Source: Thermacetogenium phaeum DSM 12270
Lineage (GTDB): Bacteria; Bacillota; DSM-12270; Thermacetogeniales; Thermacetogeniaceae
Length of the DNA stretch: 64,000 nt
Direction of reading: 5' to 3'
Assembly (NCBI RefSeq): GCF_000305935.1
Contig: NC_018870.1
Location: 2,875,058 to 2,939,057, forward strand
Under the pieces are notes generated by a model, which saw nothing but the letters and a program-made list of their open reading frames with translations, had not been told where the DNA came from and did no database searches. Positions 1 through 8,592 of the stretch are shown one piece after another. Each line of letters begins with the position of its first letter. Position 1 is the first letter of the stretch. The position numbers and the translations under genes were made by a program.

Positions 1-46
1 GCTCATGCTGCAGGGCCTTGACCAGCTGTTCCTTGACTGTCGGCAT
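1..46 (-). CDS. 5' end of an unknown gene (cut by window edge)
   Basis: An ATG at 46 reads leftwards off the window and gives MPTVKEQLVKALQHE. A near-perfect ribosome site (AAAGGAGG, about 8 bases upstream) supports it as a real start. Only 15 residues are visible, so no family can be named. The gene is divergent from the Cys-rich protein at 552. Confidence 0.55.
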   Translation of the reverse strand, partial: MPTVKEQLVKALQHE

Positions 47-484
47 TAACGCTTCCTCCTTTCATCTCGGAAAGCTTCCCCGGCCTTCCGTTATCTGCCT
101 CATTTCCCTTGCGATAACATATTCCTGCTTCTGGCAAGGTGTGCATTGGATAGTCGTCGGCGGGTTGATGGGTTAGTCGTTCCCACGGCCAACCACCGAC
201 TTTCGGCCGTGCCTCGCTTTCTGCCCGGCATACTTCCAGAAAAAAGCGGGAAGTGGGAGGGCAGGTTGAACCTCCGTAAGGTTGCAGCACCTGAGGAACA
301 ATCTCGGCATCCGGTCGCTTAAAAAACCGGTTTGTTTTATGCTTGCAACGACATCTGAGCTCAAGGATCTGTTAATAGAGCCGGAGAAGACCCGTCCCCC
401 TATCTGGGGCCACCGGAATCACAAAATAAGACAAAAATCCACAGCAAGAGTAACACTTTGTCATCATTACCATATTATGTATTA

Positions 485-518
485 GCGACAGATGCGGGCG
501 GTTGCACCCATCTGTCGC
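485..518. promoter_or_regulatory. Perfect 10-bp inverted repeat in the leader of the 552 gene
   Basis: GCGACAGATG (485-494) pairs exactly with CATCTGTCGC (509-518) around a 14-base loop, 19 bases before the ribosome site of the next gene. There is no T-run, so it is not an intrinsic terminator; it could stabilise the mRNA or be an operator. The rest of the 47-551 stretch contains no gene that I can support. Confidence 0.5.
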
Positions 519-551
519 CGGAGAAAAACCAATAAAGAAGGAGGAATTAGC

Positions 552-1523
552 ATGCCAATCACCCCGGGTAAATGCCCTCAGGTTGACGGAGTACCCCAGT
601 GCCCTCCCTTTACGGAAAAGGACTGTATTGAGGTCTTCAAGGTCTTCGACCAATGCGCTGGAGAAGAGCTCCTGGGGAGGTGTGTCAGGGCCGCCGACTT
701 CTGCACAGTTCCCATTCCCGATGACGCCACTATCTCTTGCACTGTGGTGCCAAACACAGCCCGCTGTTTCTTCATCGGCTTCGGGGCCTTCAACCCGCCC
801 TTCTTCAGGCCGGTGCTGGTGCAAAACCAGGTGGATGTAGAGGTTACGATCACCGATGCCGCCGGTGTTGTGATCTGCGGGCCATTTGTTATAACACTGC
901 AGGGCATCTTCCAGGCCCAGATGTGGGCGCCACCGGGAACCCTCGTCCAGTGCCAGGTCATTGCTGTTGGAGATTGTACTTGTGACCTGGCAACAGATCC
1001 GATTACTGGAGACCAGCTCATCTGCTGCCGGGTTAAGGTCTGCAAGGAGATCCAGATCAAGGCTCTTGTCAAACTTCTTGTCCCCAGCTACGGCTTCTGC
1101 GAGCTAGATCCCTGCGTTCCGGTACCGCAGCCATTCTTCCCCTGTCCGCCGGAGCAGCCGCTCTTCCCACCCCAGCGCTGTCAAGAGCCGCCAGTGGTGA
1201 CTCTTATTGATCTAGCAGGCGTCCCGATTCAAGGGGTCACCGTCAACATTACTCGAGAGGGTACAACAGTCTCGGCAAACACAGATATCACCGGAACCGC
1301 CACCTTCACAACACTGGGAGCCATTGTGGCCGGAGATGTTGTCCAGTTCACCGATCCCGCTTCCGGGAAACTGGTGAGCTTCACCGTGCCTCCGACATTT
1401 ACCGATGCTACCGGAACATTGCATGACAGCAATACCGTCTGTTCCCTCCAATTCGTCAGAACTGTGGGGACAACATTCAACTTGTTCATCGACGGTGTCC
1501 TCAACGGAACTGTCGATCCCTAG
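552..1523 (+). CDS. Cysteine-rich beta protein, possibly spore-surface
   Basis: 323 residues from the ATG at 552, which sits behind AAGGAGG; longer in-frame starts at 492 lack such a site. There is no signal peptide and no membrane segment. Residues about 1-190 hold many cysteines (CPQ, QCPP, QC, CTCD, ICCRVKVC) and valine-rich beta segments. A Pro/Cys-rich linker (about 190-225) follows, then a Gly/Thr/Val-rich domain resembling a carboxypeptidase-regulatory or CnaB-like beta sandwich (PVVTLIDLAGVPIQGVTVNI). The first half resembles SPOCS (DUF3794)-type spore proteins in feel, but I cannot confirm this. A strong terminator follows, so it is a single-gene unit. Role in the spore coat or exosporium is inference. 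Confidence 0.75.
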   Translation: MPITPGKCPQVDGVPQCPPFTEKDCIEVFKVFDQCAGEELLGRCVRAADFCTVPIPDDATISCTVVPNTARCFFIGFGAFNPPFFRPVLVQNQVDVEVTITDAAGVVICGPFVITLQGIFQAQMWAPPGTLVQCQVIAVGDCTCDLATDPITGDQLICCRVKVCKEIQIKALVKLLVPSYGFCELDPCVPVPQPFFPCPPEQPLFPPQRCQEPPVVTLIDLAGVPIQGVTVNITREGTTVSANTDITGTATFTTLGAIVAGDVVQFTDPASGKLVSFTVPPTFTDATGTLHDSNTVCSLQFVRTVGTTFNLFIDGVLNGTVDP

Positions 1524-1546
1524 TAACAGCTGAAATCTCGCCTTAT

Positions 1547-1580
1547 CCCCCGGCTTCGTTCGAGGCCGGGGTATTTTTTT
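1547..1580 (+). terminator. Intrinsic terminator of the Cys-rich protein gene
   Basis: CCCCGGC and GCCGGGG arms enclose a short loop and are followed by a run of seven or more T. It starts 24 bases after the stop codon. Confidence 0.9.
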
Positions 1581-1604
1581 TGCTCCTTTAAAGGGGACCA
1601 TTGA

Positions 1605-1639
1605 TTAAGGCTGCCCGTGTCCGCTCAGGGCAGCCTTAA
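1605..1639. terminator. Perfect 11-bp inverted repeat, possible terminator for the minus-strand gene
   Basis: TTAAGGCTGCC (1605-1615) is the exact complement of GGCAGCCTTAA (1629-1639). It lies downstream of the minus-strand pseudogene ending at 1692. The flanking T content is poor, so termination is uncertain. Confidence 0.45.
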
Positions 1640-1691
1640 ATCGAAAGGGCACCCAATACGCTCGCTCTTACGACGTTACCTCAATGGCAAC

Positions 1692-1886
1692 CTATACGAT
1701 ATAGCTTATAGTAAAATAAACCGGCGGTGCCCCCGGCGGGGTTACCTTGGCCAGATTCCCGGTGACAGAATCCAGAACACCTGTAACCGGGGGGGCCGGC
1801 TACAGAGATAACGGTCACGGTAGCACCGGTATTGCCCGGAGTAGTTCAAAGAACTCCACAGAAGCACCAGCTGGAATTACCACCAT
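1692..1886 (-). pseudogene. Small beta-rich protein gene with two compensating frameshifts
   Basis: ATG at 1886 follows GGGAGGAATTGGA and begins MVVIPAGASVEFFE. The reading then moves to a second frame (TTPGNTGATVTVISVAGPP) and back to a third phase for VTGVLDSVTGNLAKVTPPG up to YFTISYIV and a stop at 1692. One base is missing near GAACT and one is extra in a run of seven C, so the two changes cancel and the restored protein would be 64 residues. Its length and beta-rich, Val/Gly/Thr-rich make-up recall the neighbour at 1916-2113. Either decay or a homopolymer assembly error is possible. Confidence 0.6.
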
Positions 1887-1915
1887 TCCAATTCCTCCCT
1901 TTGCACTTCATTGTT

Positions 1916-2113
1916 TTACGCCTTATTAAAGACCACCTCCACAAAGCTGAGGCTGGCAAATGGGGCGTATACCGCACTTACTGCATCTGCAAGCATCAAA
2001 TAGTCATCCCCGACGGCAGCAACGGGGCCGGTAACATTATAGATTGAGCCGTAAAGGGTCACCTGTTGCCCTATTAATGCTTTAAGACGGGCAGATAATA
2101 AGTTGTCAGCCAT
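1916..2113 (-). CDS. Small beta-rich protein, DUF2642/LSm-like
   Basis: 65 residues with an AGGAGG site seven bases before the ATG. The sequence (MADNLLSARLKALIGQQVTL, then YGSIYNVTGPVAAVGDDYLM) has the pattern of short LSm-like beta-barrel proteins such as Bacillus YuzF (DUF2642): a short helix, a LIGxxV strand, and a GxxxxVGxDYLML strand pair. These are small soluble proteins of poorly known role, several linked to sporulation. It lies just upstream of the related frameshifted gene on the same strand, so the two may once have been an operon. Confidence 0.6.
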   Translation of the reverse strand: MADNLLSARLKALIGQQVTLYGSIYNVTGPVAAVGDDYLMLADAVSAVYAPFASLSFVEVVFNKA

Positions 2114-2156
2114 TCAGATACCTCCTTCCTGCAGATCCTACCCTGAAAATATGTGT

Positions 2157-2358
2157 TCATCCTTACGCTTGCTCCCGGATCTTTTGGTTTAACTCGCCCT
2201 AAGACTCGTCGATAGATAAGCAGCCGACCGGCTCCTATGCGCCTTCCCTGGCGCAGAGTCGCCTATCTCGACATCCTGTCTCGATTCGGCTGCCGTTTGC
2301 TGCTCCTTCGTCAAGGGCGAGTAACAACCTCCGTCAGGTCGCTGCGCCGTCAAGGATA
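2157..2358. repeat. MITE-like interspersed repeat, copy 1
   Basis: About 200 bases, nearly identical to 10662-10865 and related to 10939-11112. Copy ends are inverted repeats of the type TYATCCTTGC...GCAAGGATRA; in this copy the ends have drifted (TCATCCTTAC, TCAAGGATAA). Similarity with copy 2 continues about 55 bases past the right end, to the words GGCATGGTGGTCTG near 2411. Short open frames exist inside, but they carry indels between copies, so I treat it as non-coding. Confidence 0.7.
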
Positions 2359-2411
2359 AACCTTTTTTTTCGTTCCTCTGTTGCTGCCGCCGCTGGCGGC
2401 ATGGTGGTCTG

Positions 2412-2462
2412 TCATGAAAATAGACCGCAGACCCGTCGGGTATTTTCATACTCTGTTGGTCG
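2412..2462. repeat. Short palindromic repeat fused to the MITE-like copy
   Basis: TCATGAAAATAG at the left and the complement of CTATTTTCATGA-type sequence at the right form a hairpin around GACCGCAGACCCGTCGGG. The word ACCAACAGAGTATGAAAATA (read on the minus strand) recurs near 44638 and, shortened, near 4386. The stretch up to 2595 holds nothing else that I recognise. Confidence 0.55.
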
Positions 2463-2595
2463 CCTTTCTTTATTTCTTCTGGGGTTTCTTTTGAGCGCTG
2501 GGATCAGAGGAGACGGGTTTATCAGGAGGGCAGATCGGATAATGCTGCAGTAAAGAGCAGATCTCCGCCCAACTGGGCTTTTTGGCCGGTTTCCC

Positions 2596-3528
2596 TCACC
2601 CACCGTACTCAGGCGGTTTGGAAGGCGGCGGCTCCTGGACAAAGGTTTTCTCAAGGCCGGGGCGGCTGGGAATCAGCTCCAGGGGGATGGAGGAGAGGTC
2701 GTACCCCGCAAACTCCTGTTTTGCCGTAACCCTCCCCTTCTGCTGCCCCTGCCCTTGAGCGCTCCGGGCAGCATATCGGCGCAAGATGTCCGAGCAGCTT
2801 TCCTCTTCACCCCTCCCGGCTGGCTGAAGCTCTTGCTTCTCACCGGGATCGGCCCGACCCCCCGCCGGACCCTCGGGCAACGCCCCTTTTTCTCTCTGCT
2901 CAATCACCCGCCCCACCAGATACGCCAGGGAGTCCAGATCCAGGGCGATTTTATCGCTGATGCGCACACCTTCCGGCTCCGGCTCCCGTCTGCCGTTTTT
3001 CCCGGCCTGGTTGCCTGCGGGCACCTCCGGTGCCTCCTTTTCCCGGATCCCGGCGGCACCGGTGGCATCCCTTCTGCTCGCCTGCCGGGCATCTTCCTTT
3101 CGAAGGGGAGAACCTGCCAGCTTAAGGGCGATTTCCCCCTCGATAACCACTTCAACCCACACCCTATCCCTGAAAAGGCCGGCCAGCAATCTCCAGATTC
3201 CCACGCCGGACGGCTTGCCGGGCCTGACCTGAGCGATCAGGGGGTGCTTGAGATCAATCTCTATCCTCTCTCCCCCAACGAACCCCGTCTTTTCCGGCAG
3301 AATTTTTTCCGTCAGGGTGCCGGGAAGGATCACCGTACGGTAGAAATTCCCCCCACTCCTCTGCCTGAGACCGCAGCAAAAAACCAGGTCATAGCCGCCA
3401 AAAACCAAAAGCTCGCCATCGGGCAGCACCTTTCCGAAGAGAGCCGGGTTGGCGATCCTGCAGGAAACCGGGTAATCTGGTAAAGCGGTCTGGAAAGAAA
3501 ACTGGACCTTGATTGAAGGTAACTCCAT
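2596..3528 (-). CDS. Uncharacterised 310-residue protein
   Basis: AAAGGAGG sits seven bases before the ATG at 3528. Residues 1-120 are beta-rich (FSFQTALPDYPVSCRIANPA, then LLVFGGYDLVFCCGLRQ) and end in alternating hydrophobic strands (WVEVVIEGEIALKLAG), a pattern that vaguely recalls SPOCS/DUF3794-like spore proteins. Residues 135-260 are charged, Pro/Gly/Glu-rich and probably disordered, and the end is proline-rich (VQEPPPSKPPEYGG). There is no signal peptide or membrane helix. The next gene upstream on the same strand (4105) is also acidic and unassigned; the pair may be one operon. Function unknown. Confidence 0.6.
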   Translation of the reverse strand: MELPSIKVQFSFQTALPDYPVSCRIANPALFGKVLPDGELLVFGGYDLVFCCGLRQRSGGNFYRTVILPGTLTEKILPEKTGFVGGERIEIDLKHPLIAQVRPGKPSGVGIWRLLAGLFRDRVWVEVVIEGEIALKLAGSPLRKEDARQASRRDATGAAGIREKEAPEVPAGNQAGKNGRREPEPEGVRISDKIALDLDSLAYLVGRVIEQREKGALPEGPAGGRADPGEKQELQPAGRGEEESCSDILRRYAARSAQGQGQQKGRVTAKQEFAGYDLSSIPLELIPSRPGLEKTFVQEPPPSKPPEYGG

Positions 3529-3637
3529 TGTTGACCTCCTTTCCCGGTAGGTTTTTCATTTCCCGATAAACAACAAGGGAGGTGACCCTCCCTCGTCGAT
3601 CAACAGCGGCGGCCTGCCGCTAAATGCTGGGCCTTCT

Positions 3638-4105
3638 TCAGCCGGATATTCCCGCACCCGTCCGCATCCCCGGCTGCGCATCAGGCGGTCGCATCTGAAA
3701 CAGGATTTTTAATGTTCTTTCGTCAATCCCGAACTGCCTGTAATATTCCAAAACCTCCGGTGGCACCACCGCCTTGCCGGCCAAATCCACGGCGGTCGGA
3801 GAGATCTCAGAAATGGCGCATTTTTTCAAGTCGCGCAAAGAGCCCCGGCAAGACTCCTGACCGTCTTCATCAGACCCATCCTCTCCAGCAGGCGGCTCAG
3901 CTAAACCGGAGGGAACGGGCTCATTCCCCTCATCAGCAACGGCCTCTTCCGGAGCTGCATCCACATGCCGGCCGCAGTTATCCATTCCACCGTCTTCCCG
4001 GTGCTCGGGAGCGGCATTCTCCTCCGGCAGTGCCTTCTTACATTCCTCCGCCACTTCCTGATCCGAACCATCTACCCGGGACATCTCTTGATCCGAAACC
4101 TCCAC
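3638..4105 (-). CDS. Acidic uncharacterised protein
   Basis: The GTG at 4105 lies eight bases after AAGGAGG; a TTG two codons earlier would overlap that site, so GTG is preferred (155 residues). Residues 1-95 are strongly acidic and low in complexity (many E, D, A, G), likely disordered. The C-terminal 60 residues look folded (CAISEISPTAVDLAGKAVVP, then a helical EVLEYYRQFGIDERTLKILF). No family recognised. It lies upstream of the 2596-3528 gene on the same strand. Confidence 0.55.
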   Translation of the reverse strand: MEVSDQEMSRVDGSDQEVAEECKKALPEENAAPEHREDGGMDNCGRHVDAAPEEAVADEGNEPVPSGLAEPPAGEDGSDEDGQESCRGSLRDLKKCAISEISPTAVDLAGKAVVPPEVLEYYRQFGIDERTLKILFQMRPPDAQPGMRTGAGISG

Positions 4106-4385
4106 GGACAACCCCTCCTTGTCGAGTTGTTAGATTTTATTACCTCTGCTGGTTATAATATGTATCTTTTGCCAAGATGTCACTCTCATAGAGGAGGACC
4201 GGGAAAAAACCGGATTAACAAACCCCACATAAGCGGCAAGCGGTCGTCCCCATCAGGGGAGACACGGTAGCTTCAAGGGCTTCGAGGATCGGGAAAAACG
4301 CTTATTTTATTTTATTAAGAAGCGGCAGCGGGTAGACCAGGCAGGCCAAAAGAGAGGGAAACGGCAAGGGCAGGCAGCAGAACGC

Positions 4386-4431
4386 TGTCATGAAAATAGA
4401 CCGCATACTCTGTTGGTGCCGCCCCTGGCGG
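4386..4431. repeat. Fragment of the palindromic repeat
   Basis: TGTCATGAAAATAGACCGCA is identical to 2411-2430 and is followed by TACTCTGTTGGT, the same word as at the right end of that copy; the intervening 18 bases are missing. It ends in GCCGCCCCTGGCGGC, also found (inverted) beside the 44.6 kb copy. The gap 4106-4503 holds no gene I can support. Confidence 0.5.
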
Positions 4432-4503
4432 CGTGAGGGTCTGCCCGGGAAATCATCAATTCTTTAGTTCGCTCAACCTTCCTCAGCGTTTTTACCGTGC
4501 CTC

Positions 4504-5325
4504 TTAAGCCTCGACGAACAGCTCAACAACCAGCACCCAGGCTCCTTGTGGAACAACGGCAACACCGACCTTATTGGCCTTCGGATTCATCATGATCTCT
4601 CGATGTTCAGGGCTGCCCAAAAGCAGCTGGTGCGCCTTATAAACGTCTCCGGCTTTGCAGAGGTTCTCCCCGCCGCTCCGGAAGCTGACGCCAAACCTTC
4701 TGAGCATCTGCCCAGGTGAACCGTAGGTCGGGGAGATGTGACCGAAATAGTTGTTCTCTATCATATCCTGCGCCTTGAGCCGGGCGATCTCCGTAAGTTT
4801 CATATCGACGGCCACCGGAGAGATACCCTTGCCAATCCTGCTGTTGTTGATTAAATCGAAGAGTCGCTTTTCGTCTGCCGTCAGCCCATCAGGCGCGGAG
4901 GGTACTGGTGGCACAGATGTGGCTGGAGGTTCATCATCCCTAGCTCCACCCGGATCCGCCGGTGTTGCGGAAGCCTGATCAGAGGGGAGGAGCCGGGTCG
5001 GATATGAGACCGGCTTTGATCGATTGTTGAGAACGGCATTGTAATAATCTTCAATGCTCGTCATCCCCCGCTGCGGATAATAAGTCTGGTTCCCTCCTCC
5101 ACCGGCGCCTCCGCTACCGGCTGAAGGCGGCTGGACCGGAGGGTTTGCCGGCTGTGTTGGCTTGGGATCGGCAGCAGGGGGTTCCGGCACAACAGGGCCC
5201 TTGCTCTGGTCGGGCAAAGTTCTGCCCTGGAGTACAGCCTGGATATACTCATCCATCGTAAACGCATCCGCTTTTGGCGTATACCAGCCGCAAAGGCCGG
5301 CAAGAAAAATCACTGCAATCAGCAT
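4504..5325 (-). CDS. Secreted CAP-domain (SCP/YkwD-like) protein
   Basis: 273 residues from the ATG at 5325. A hydrophobic N-terminus (MLIAVIFLAGLCGWY) ending near ADAF is a signal peptide. A Pro/Gly-rich linker (about 45-150) contains two short repeats of the form DEYIQAVLQGRT and EDYYNAVLNNRS. The CAP domain fills about 150-273: the LFDLINNSRIGKGISPVAVD start, the FGHISP core histidine, GENLCKAG and SPEHREIMMNP, all family hallmarks. Such proteins act outside the cell or on the spore, often with unknown ligands. The ATG has no good ribosome site; an in-frame ATT 24 bases upstream would add MNRKVLS, a basic n-region typical of signal peptides. Confidence 0.85.
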   Translation of the reverse strand: MLIAVIFLAGLCGWYTPKADAFTMDEYIQAVLQGRTLPDQSKGPVVPEPPAADPKPTQPANPPVQPPSAGSGGAGGGGNQTYYPQRGMTSIEDYYNAVLNNRSKPVSYPTRLLPSDQASATPADPGGARDDEPPATSVPPVPSAPDGLTADEKRLFDLINNSRIGKGISPVAVDMKLTEIARLKAQDMIENNYFGHISPTYGSPGQMLRRFGVSFRSGGENLCKAGDVYKAHQLLLGSPEHREIMMNPKANKVGVAVVPQGAWVLVVELFVEA

Positions 5326-5589
5326 CGACAGAACTTTACGGTTAATGGCTCCAACATCCCCTTTCCAGAAACTTTTCTTTTAAGATAATCAAAATGCCTG
5401 AAGGGGACAACCGCCAACTTCTAACGAAATCCGAGTTTTTATTAAGAGAACCGTCCAGCCCACACCCCACTCAGCCGCTTCTTCCCCATTTGCTGCGCTC
5501 TGTCATAATCTGTTAACCAGGCGCACCTGCCGCCGGGGTCTCTCCGCCTTTCATCAACCCGACCGAAAAAGCAGCAAGGCAAATCGAGC

Positions 5590-6144
5590 CCGTTACCCCG
5601 TTTCCCGCGAGGTGTTCTCCCGCTTCGTGCCGACGAAAGGCTCAGCCCTTTCTGGGGTCCCCCGCGTATTCACCGCTCCCTCCCGCGGATAGACCCTCTC
5701 CTGGGTTTTCTGCTGTTCTCTCCCTCCGTACGAACTCATCGGTTCACCTCTGATTCGATGTTCGGGCCTTCCCCCGGAGTCCATGACCCCTAGGGTACTA
5801 TGCCCTCTGCTGACTCCTGCCGGTTCAACCATGCCTCTCGACCCGGCTTACCCGTATCCCTGGCGTACCAACAGGCCTACTGGGTAAGTGCGTCGACTTT
5901 CCCTCCATCTACCCGCCGAATTTACTCTCAGCAATCGCACGCTAAAGGACTTCGCTTTGTTTCGCAAGCTCATCCAACTGCTGCTAGCCTCCTATGCGGT
6001 TCCTGTTCGTCGGGCCGGAGGTTCGCCGCCAGCTTCCTTAAGATTCCATCTCCCGAAGGACACCCTTGCCTTCGGCCAGCAGACTCGTGCTGCCTCGCCT
6101 GCAGTGGACTTTCACCACCAAGTTAACGCCCATGCCGGGCGCAC
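5590..6144 (-). mobile_element. Group IIC-like intron, 3'-truncated copy
   Basis: Read on the minus strand it begins GTGCGCCCGGCATGGGCG at 6144 and follows the adjacent copy base for base in long blocks (domain I, the GGCATAGTACCCT word, the start of an intron ORF at 5739). The ORF start (MSSYGGREQQKTQ) runs only about 49 codons. Domains V and VI are not visible, so the copy is dead. The exact lower boundary is uncertain; 5326-5589 contains nothing else I recognise. Confidence 0.75.
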
Positions 6145-6806
<662 letters not shown>

Positions 6807-6836
6807 AAAAAAACACCCCCCGGGAACCGGGGGGTT
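6807..6836 (-). terminator. Terminator of veg
   Basis: On the minus strand AACCCCCC GGTTCCC GGGGGG is followed by TGTTTTTTT, 20 bases after the veg stop. The intron begins at the next base. Confidence 0.92.
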
Positions 6837-6856
6837 AATCTTCATCTCTCAGCCCA

Positions 6857-7132
6857 TTAGTTCCGGGCGGCTGCGATTTTAATCTCGCCGTCCTCGCGAC
6901 AGACAGTCAATTCAACGCTTTCCGTGAGCACATCGGTATAGCTGAAGGAAATTCGCCTCTCAACTTTCTTTTCATCGAGTTTTATAACAAAAATACTGGG
7001 ATAGGTGCGTTCCAAGACTCCCTCTCGCTCAACGACCCTATTCCTGCCTTTAAAGGATTTGAGTTTCACCCTCTTACCGATATAGGCATCAAGGTCCCTC
7101 TTGATTTCCGCAAGCGCTTGCTTGGTAGCCAT
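6857..7132 (-). CDS. veg: Veg protein
   Basis: 91 residues from the ATG at 7132 (AAGGTGAGG just upstream). The sequence matches the Veg family (DUF1021): an N-terminal ALAEIKRDLDAYIGKRVKLK, the basic GRNRVVEREGVLERTYPSIF and the ending SYTDVLTESVELTV. In Bacillus, Veg is small and abundantly transcribed; it promotes biofilm matrix expression and has been linked to spore germination. Its place beside yabG and ksgA is the ancestral order. It has its own promoter (7185-7213) and terminator. Confidence 0.93.
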   Translation of the reverse strand: MATKQALAEIKRDLDAYIGKRVKLKSFKGRNRVVEREGVLERTYPSIFVIKLDEKKVERRISFSYTDVLTESVELTVCREDGEIKIAAARN

Positions 7133-7184
7133 GAGCCTCACCTTCTTTTTAGCCTTGATTGCGGTCCAAAAAGTACTTCATAGT

Positions 7185-7213
7185 ATTATACCAACTCTCC
7201 GGAAACAGATCAA
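7185..7213 (-). promoter_or_regulatory. Sigma-A promoter of veg
   Basis: On the minus strand TTGATC, a 17-base spacer and TATAAT preceded by TGG (extended -10). It ends about 53 bases before the veg ATG. The veg promoter is famously strong in Bacillus, and this one is close to consensus. Confidence 0.85.
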
Positions 7214-7224
7214 GAGGATGGTCC

Positions 7225-7533
7225 CTGCGATCTCTGCACAGAAAAGAGGATATCACCTGCCGCATAGGAGGGGACGAATTTGTTTTAATCACCCCAGGTG
7301 GTGCCGGCGAGCTGGAAATCATCAAACAACGCCTTCTAGTGCTAGAGAAGGTTAAGGAATGGATTGAACCGGATGAACGCCTGGGGGGACTAGGAGTAAG
7401 TATAGGAGCAGCGGTGTGCAAACCGGATCAAAAGCTTGATGTCGACAAACCTATCGATCAAGCAGACAAGCATATGTACCGGGAGAAGACCAATAAACCC
7501 AAAACCCTTCCCTCTTTTAACCGGCCGGGTTAG
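7225..7533 (+). pseudogene. C-terminal remnant of a GGDEF (diguanylate cyclase) protein
   Basis: The frame carries RKEDITCRIGGDEFVLITPG, the catalytic signature of diguanylate cyclases, and ends with LGVSIGAAVCKPDQ and DQADKHMYREKTN, the usual C-terminal end of the domain. The first half of the domain (nucleotide-binding N and D residues) and any sensor are missing: upstream, the frame runs into the veg promoter region, where the residues no longer look like GGDEF. No ribosome site is seen. It could not make c-di-GMP and is probably a relic left by a rearrangement next to veg. Confidence 0.8.
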
Positions 7534-7558
7534 TAGATACGGCCAAAGGGGTGCCGGC

Positions 7559-8434
7559 CTAATACCGCGGGCGCGGCAGCCCGAGCCGCAGCTTCCCTTT
7601 CGTCTGAATCCCTCCCATGCTCTGCACCCCCAGTGCCGCCTGTTCTAAGAGATCGGGGAGATGAACCTTTTCATAGATCGAGGTGAAGGCCAGCCTCTCG
7701 GCGATAAAAACGGGATCGAGGACGTCGATCATGACCCGTTCCGGGGCGCTGGCGAAGTTCGCCCCCGCCTCGATAAGGGCCTCGTAATGGGACTGACAGC
7801 CCCCGGCGATGATGATCAGGTTGTCCCGGTCCGGCTCCACCTCCCGGGCGCGACGGACGGCAGCCAGGAAAAACTGTGAATTCCGGTAATAATCTGTTTT
7901 TCGGTAATCCCGCACCCCTTTTTTGACGGCGTCGTGCCCGGTAAGCACGAGGATGTCCGGCATCGATTCCTGGAGATACCCTCTGACCGCCTCCGGCTGC
8001 TCCTGTTCCGGAACGTGGAGCACCCGGCAGGGAACGCCCAAGCGCAAATAAGTTTTCAGGCACAGTTCACAGTACTGGGGATCCCCGTCGAGATGCAGCA
8101 CCCGGCCAGGCAGCTCAAAAAAATCGTACTTCCCTTTCCTCCCGCCCCTCTGCAGGTTGTACTCCCGCAGGCGCCCCTGTCTGGAGAGTGCCACCCTGAT
8201 GTATTGCTGCTTCTTCTTTTTAAAGGCGCTCTGCTGGCGAATGATTTCGGCAACGCCCTTTTTCTCCAGATCGGAGAGAGGAGCGCTGGCACAGAGGCGG
8301 ATAAAAACGCCCTTCAGAAGGGCAAATTCCCCCTCCTCGCCCTTTACGATCTCCGCAACCCGGAACAGGACATCACCCTTATAAGACTTGCGAACAACCA
8401 CATCTCCGACCTTAATTCCCTTAATAGAGATCAC
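7559..8434 (-). CDS. yabG: Sporulation-specific protease YabG
   Basis: 291 residues from a GTG at 8434. The family is a mother-cell cysteine-type protease that trims spore coat proteins and coat-like precursors late in sporulation. Visible hallmarks are the N-terminal SH3-like segment (IKGIKVGDVVVRKSYKGDVL), FFELPGRVLHLDGDPQYCEL, the DILVLTGHDAVKKG block and GGCQSHYEALIEAGANFASAP. Length is normal. It sits between veg and ksgA as in Bacillus. A sigma-K type promoter is expected but I could not place one. Confidence 0.93.
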   Translation of the reverse strand: MISIKGIKVGDVVVRKSYKGDVLFRVAEIVKGEEGEFALLKGVFIRLCASAPLSDLEKKGVAEIIRQQSAFKKKKQQYIRVALSRQGRLREYNLQRGGRKGKYDFFELPGRVLHLDGDPQYCELCLKTYLRLGVPCRVLHVPEQEQPEAVRGYLQESMPDILVLTGHDAVKKGVRDYRKTDYYRNSQFFLAAVRRAREVEPDRDNLIIIAGGCQSHYEALIEAGANFASAPERVMIDVLDPVFIAERLAFTSIYEKVHLPDLLEQAALGVQSMGGIQTKGKLRLGLPRPRY

Positions 8435-8592
8435 CCCGCAGTACCAGGATTATCCAGTTTTGGGTCTGCTATATCATACGCTGCCGACAGCATAATGCTC
8501 CCGACCGCAGCCCGATCCTTCCGCGGCAGGCAGTAATGCCCAGAACCGGTGGCAAATTATGATAGAGAAGAAAACCGGGTAGGGGGTTGAAA

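Noticed and set aside
2189..2449. Similar short open frames inside repeat copies 1 and 2
   Set aside because: The frames differ by indels outside a short common part, have no ribosome site, and the shared DNA includes inverted ends, so a repeat explains them better than a gene.
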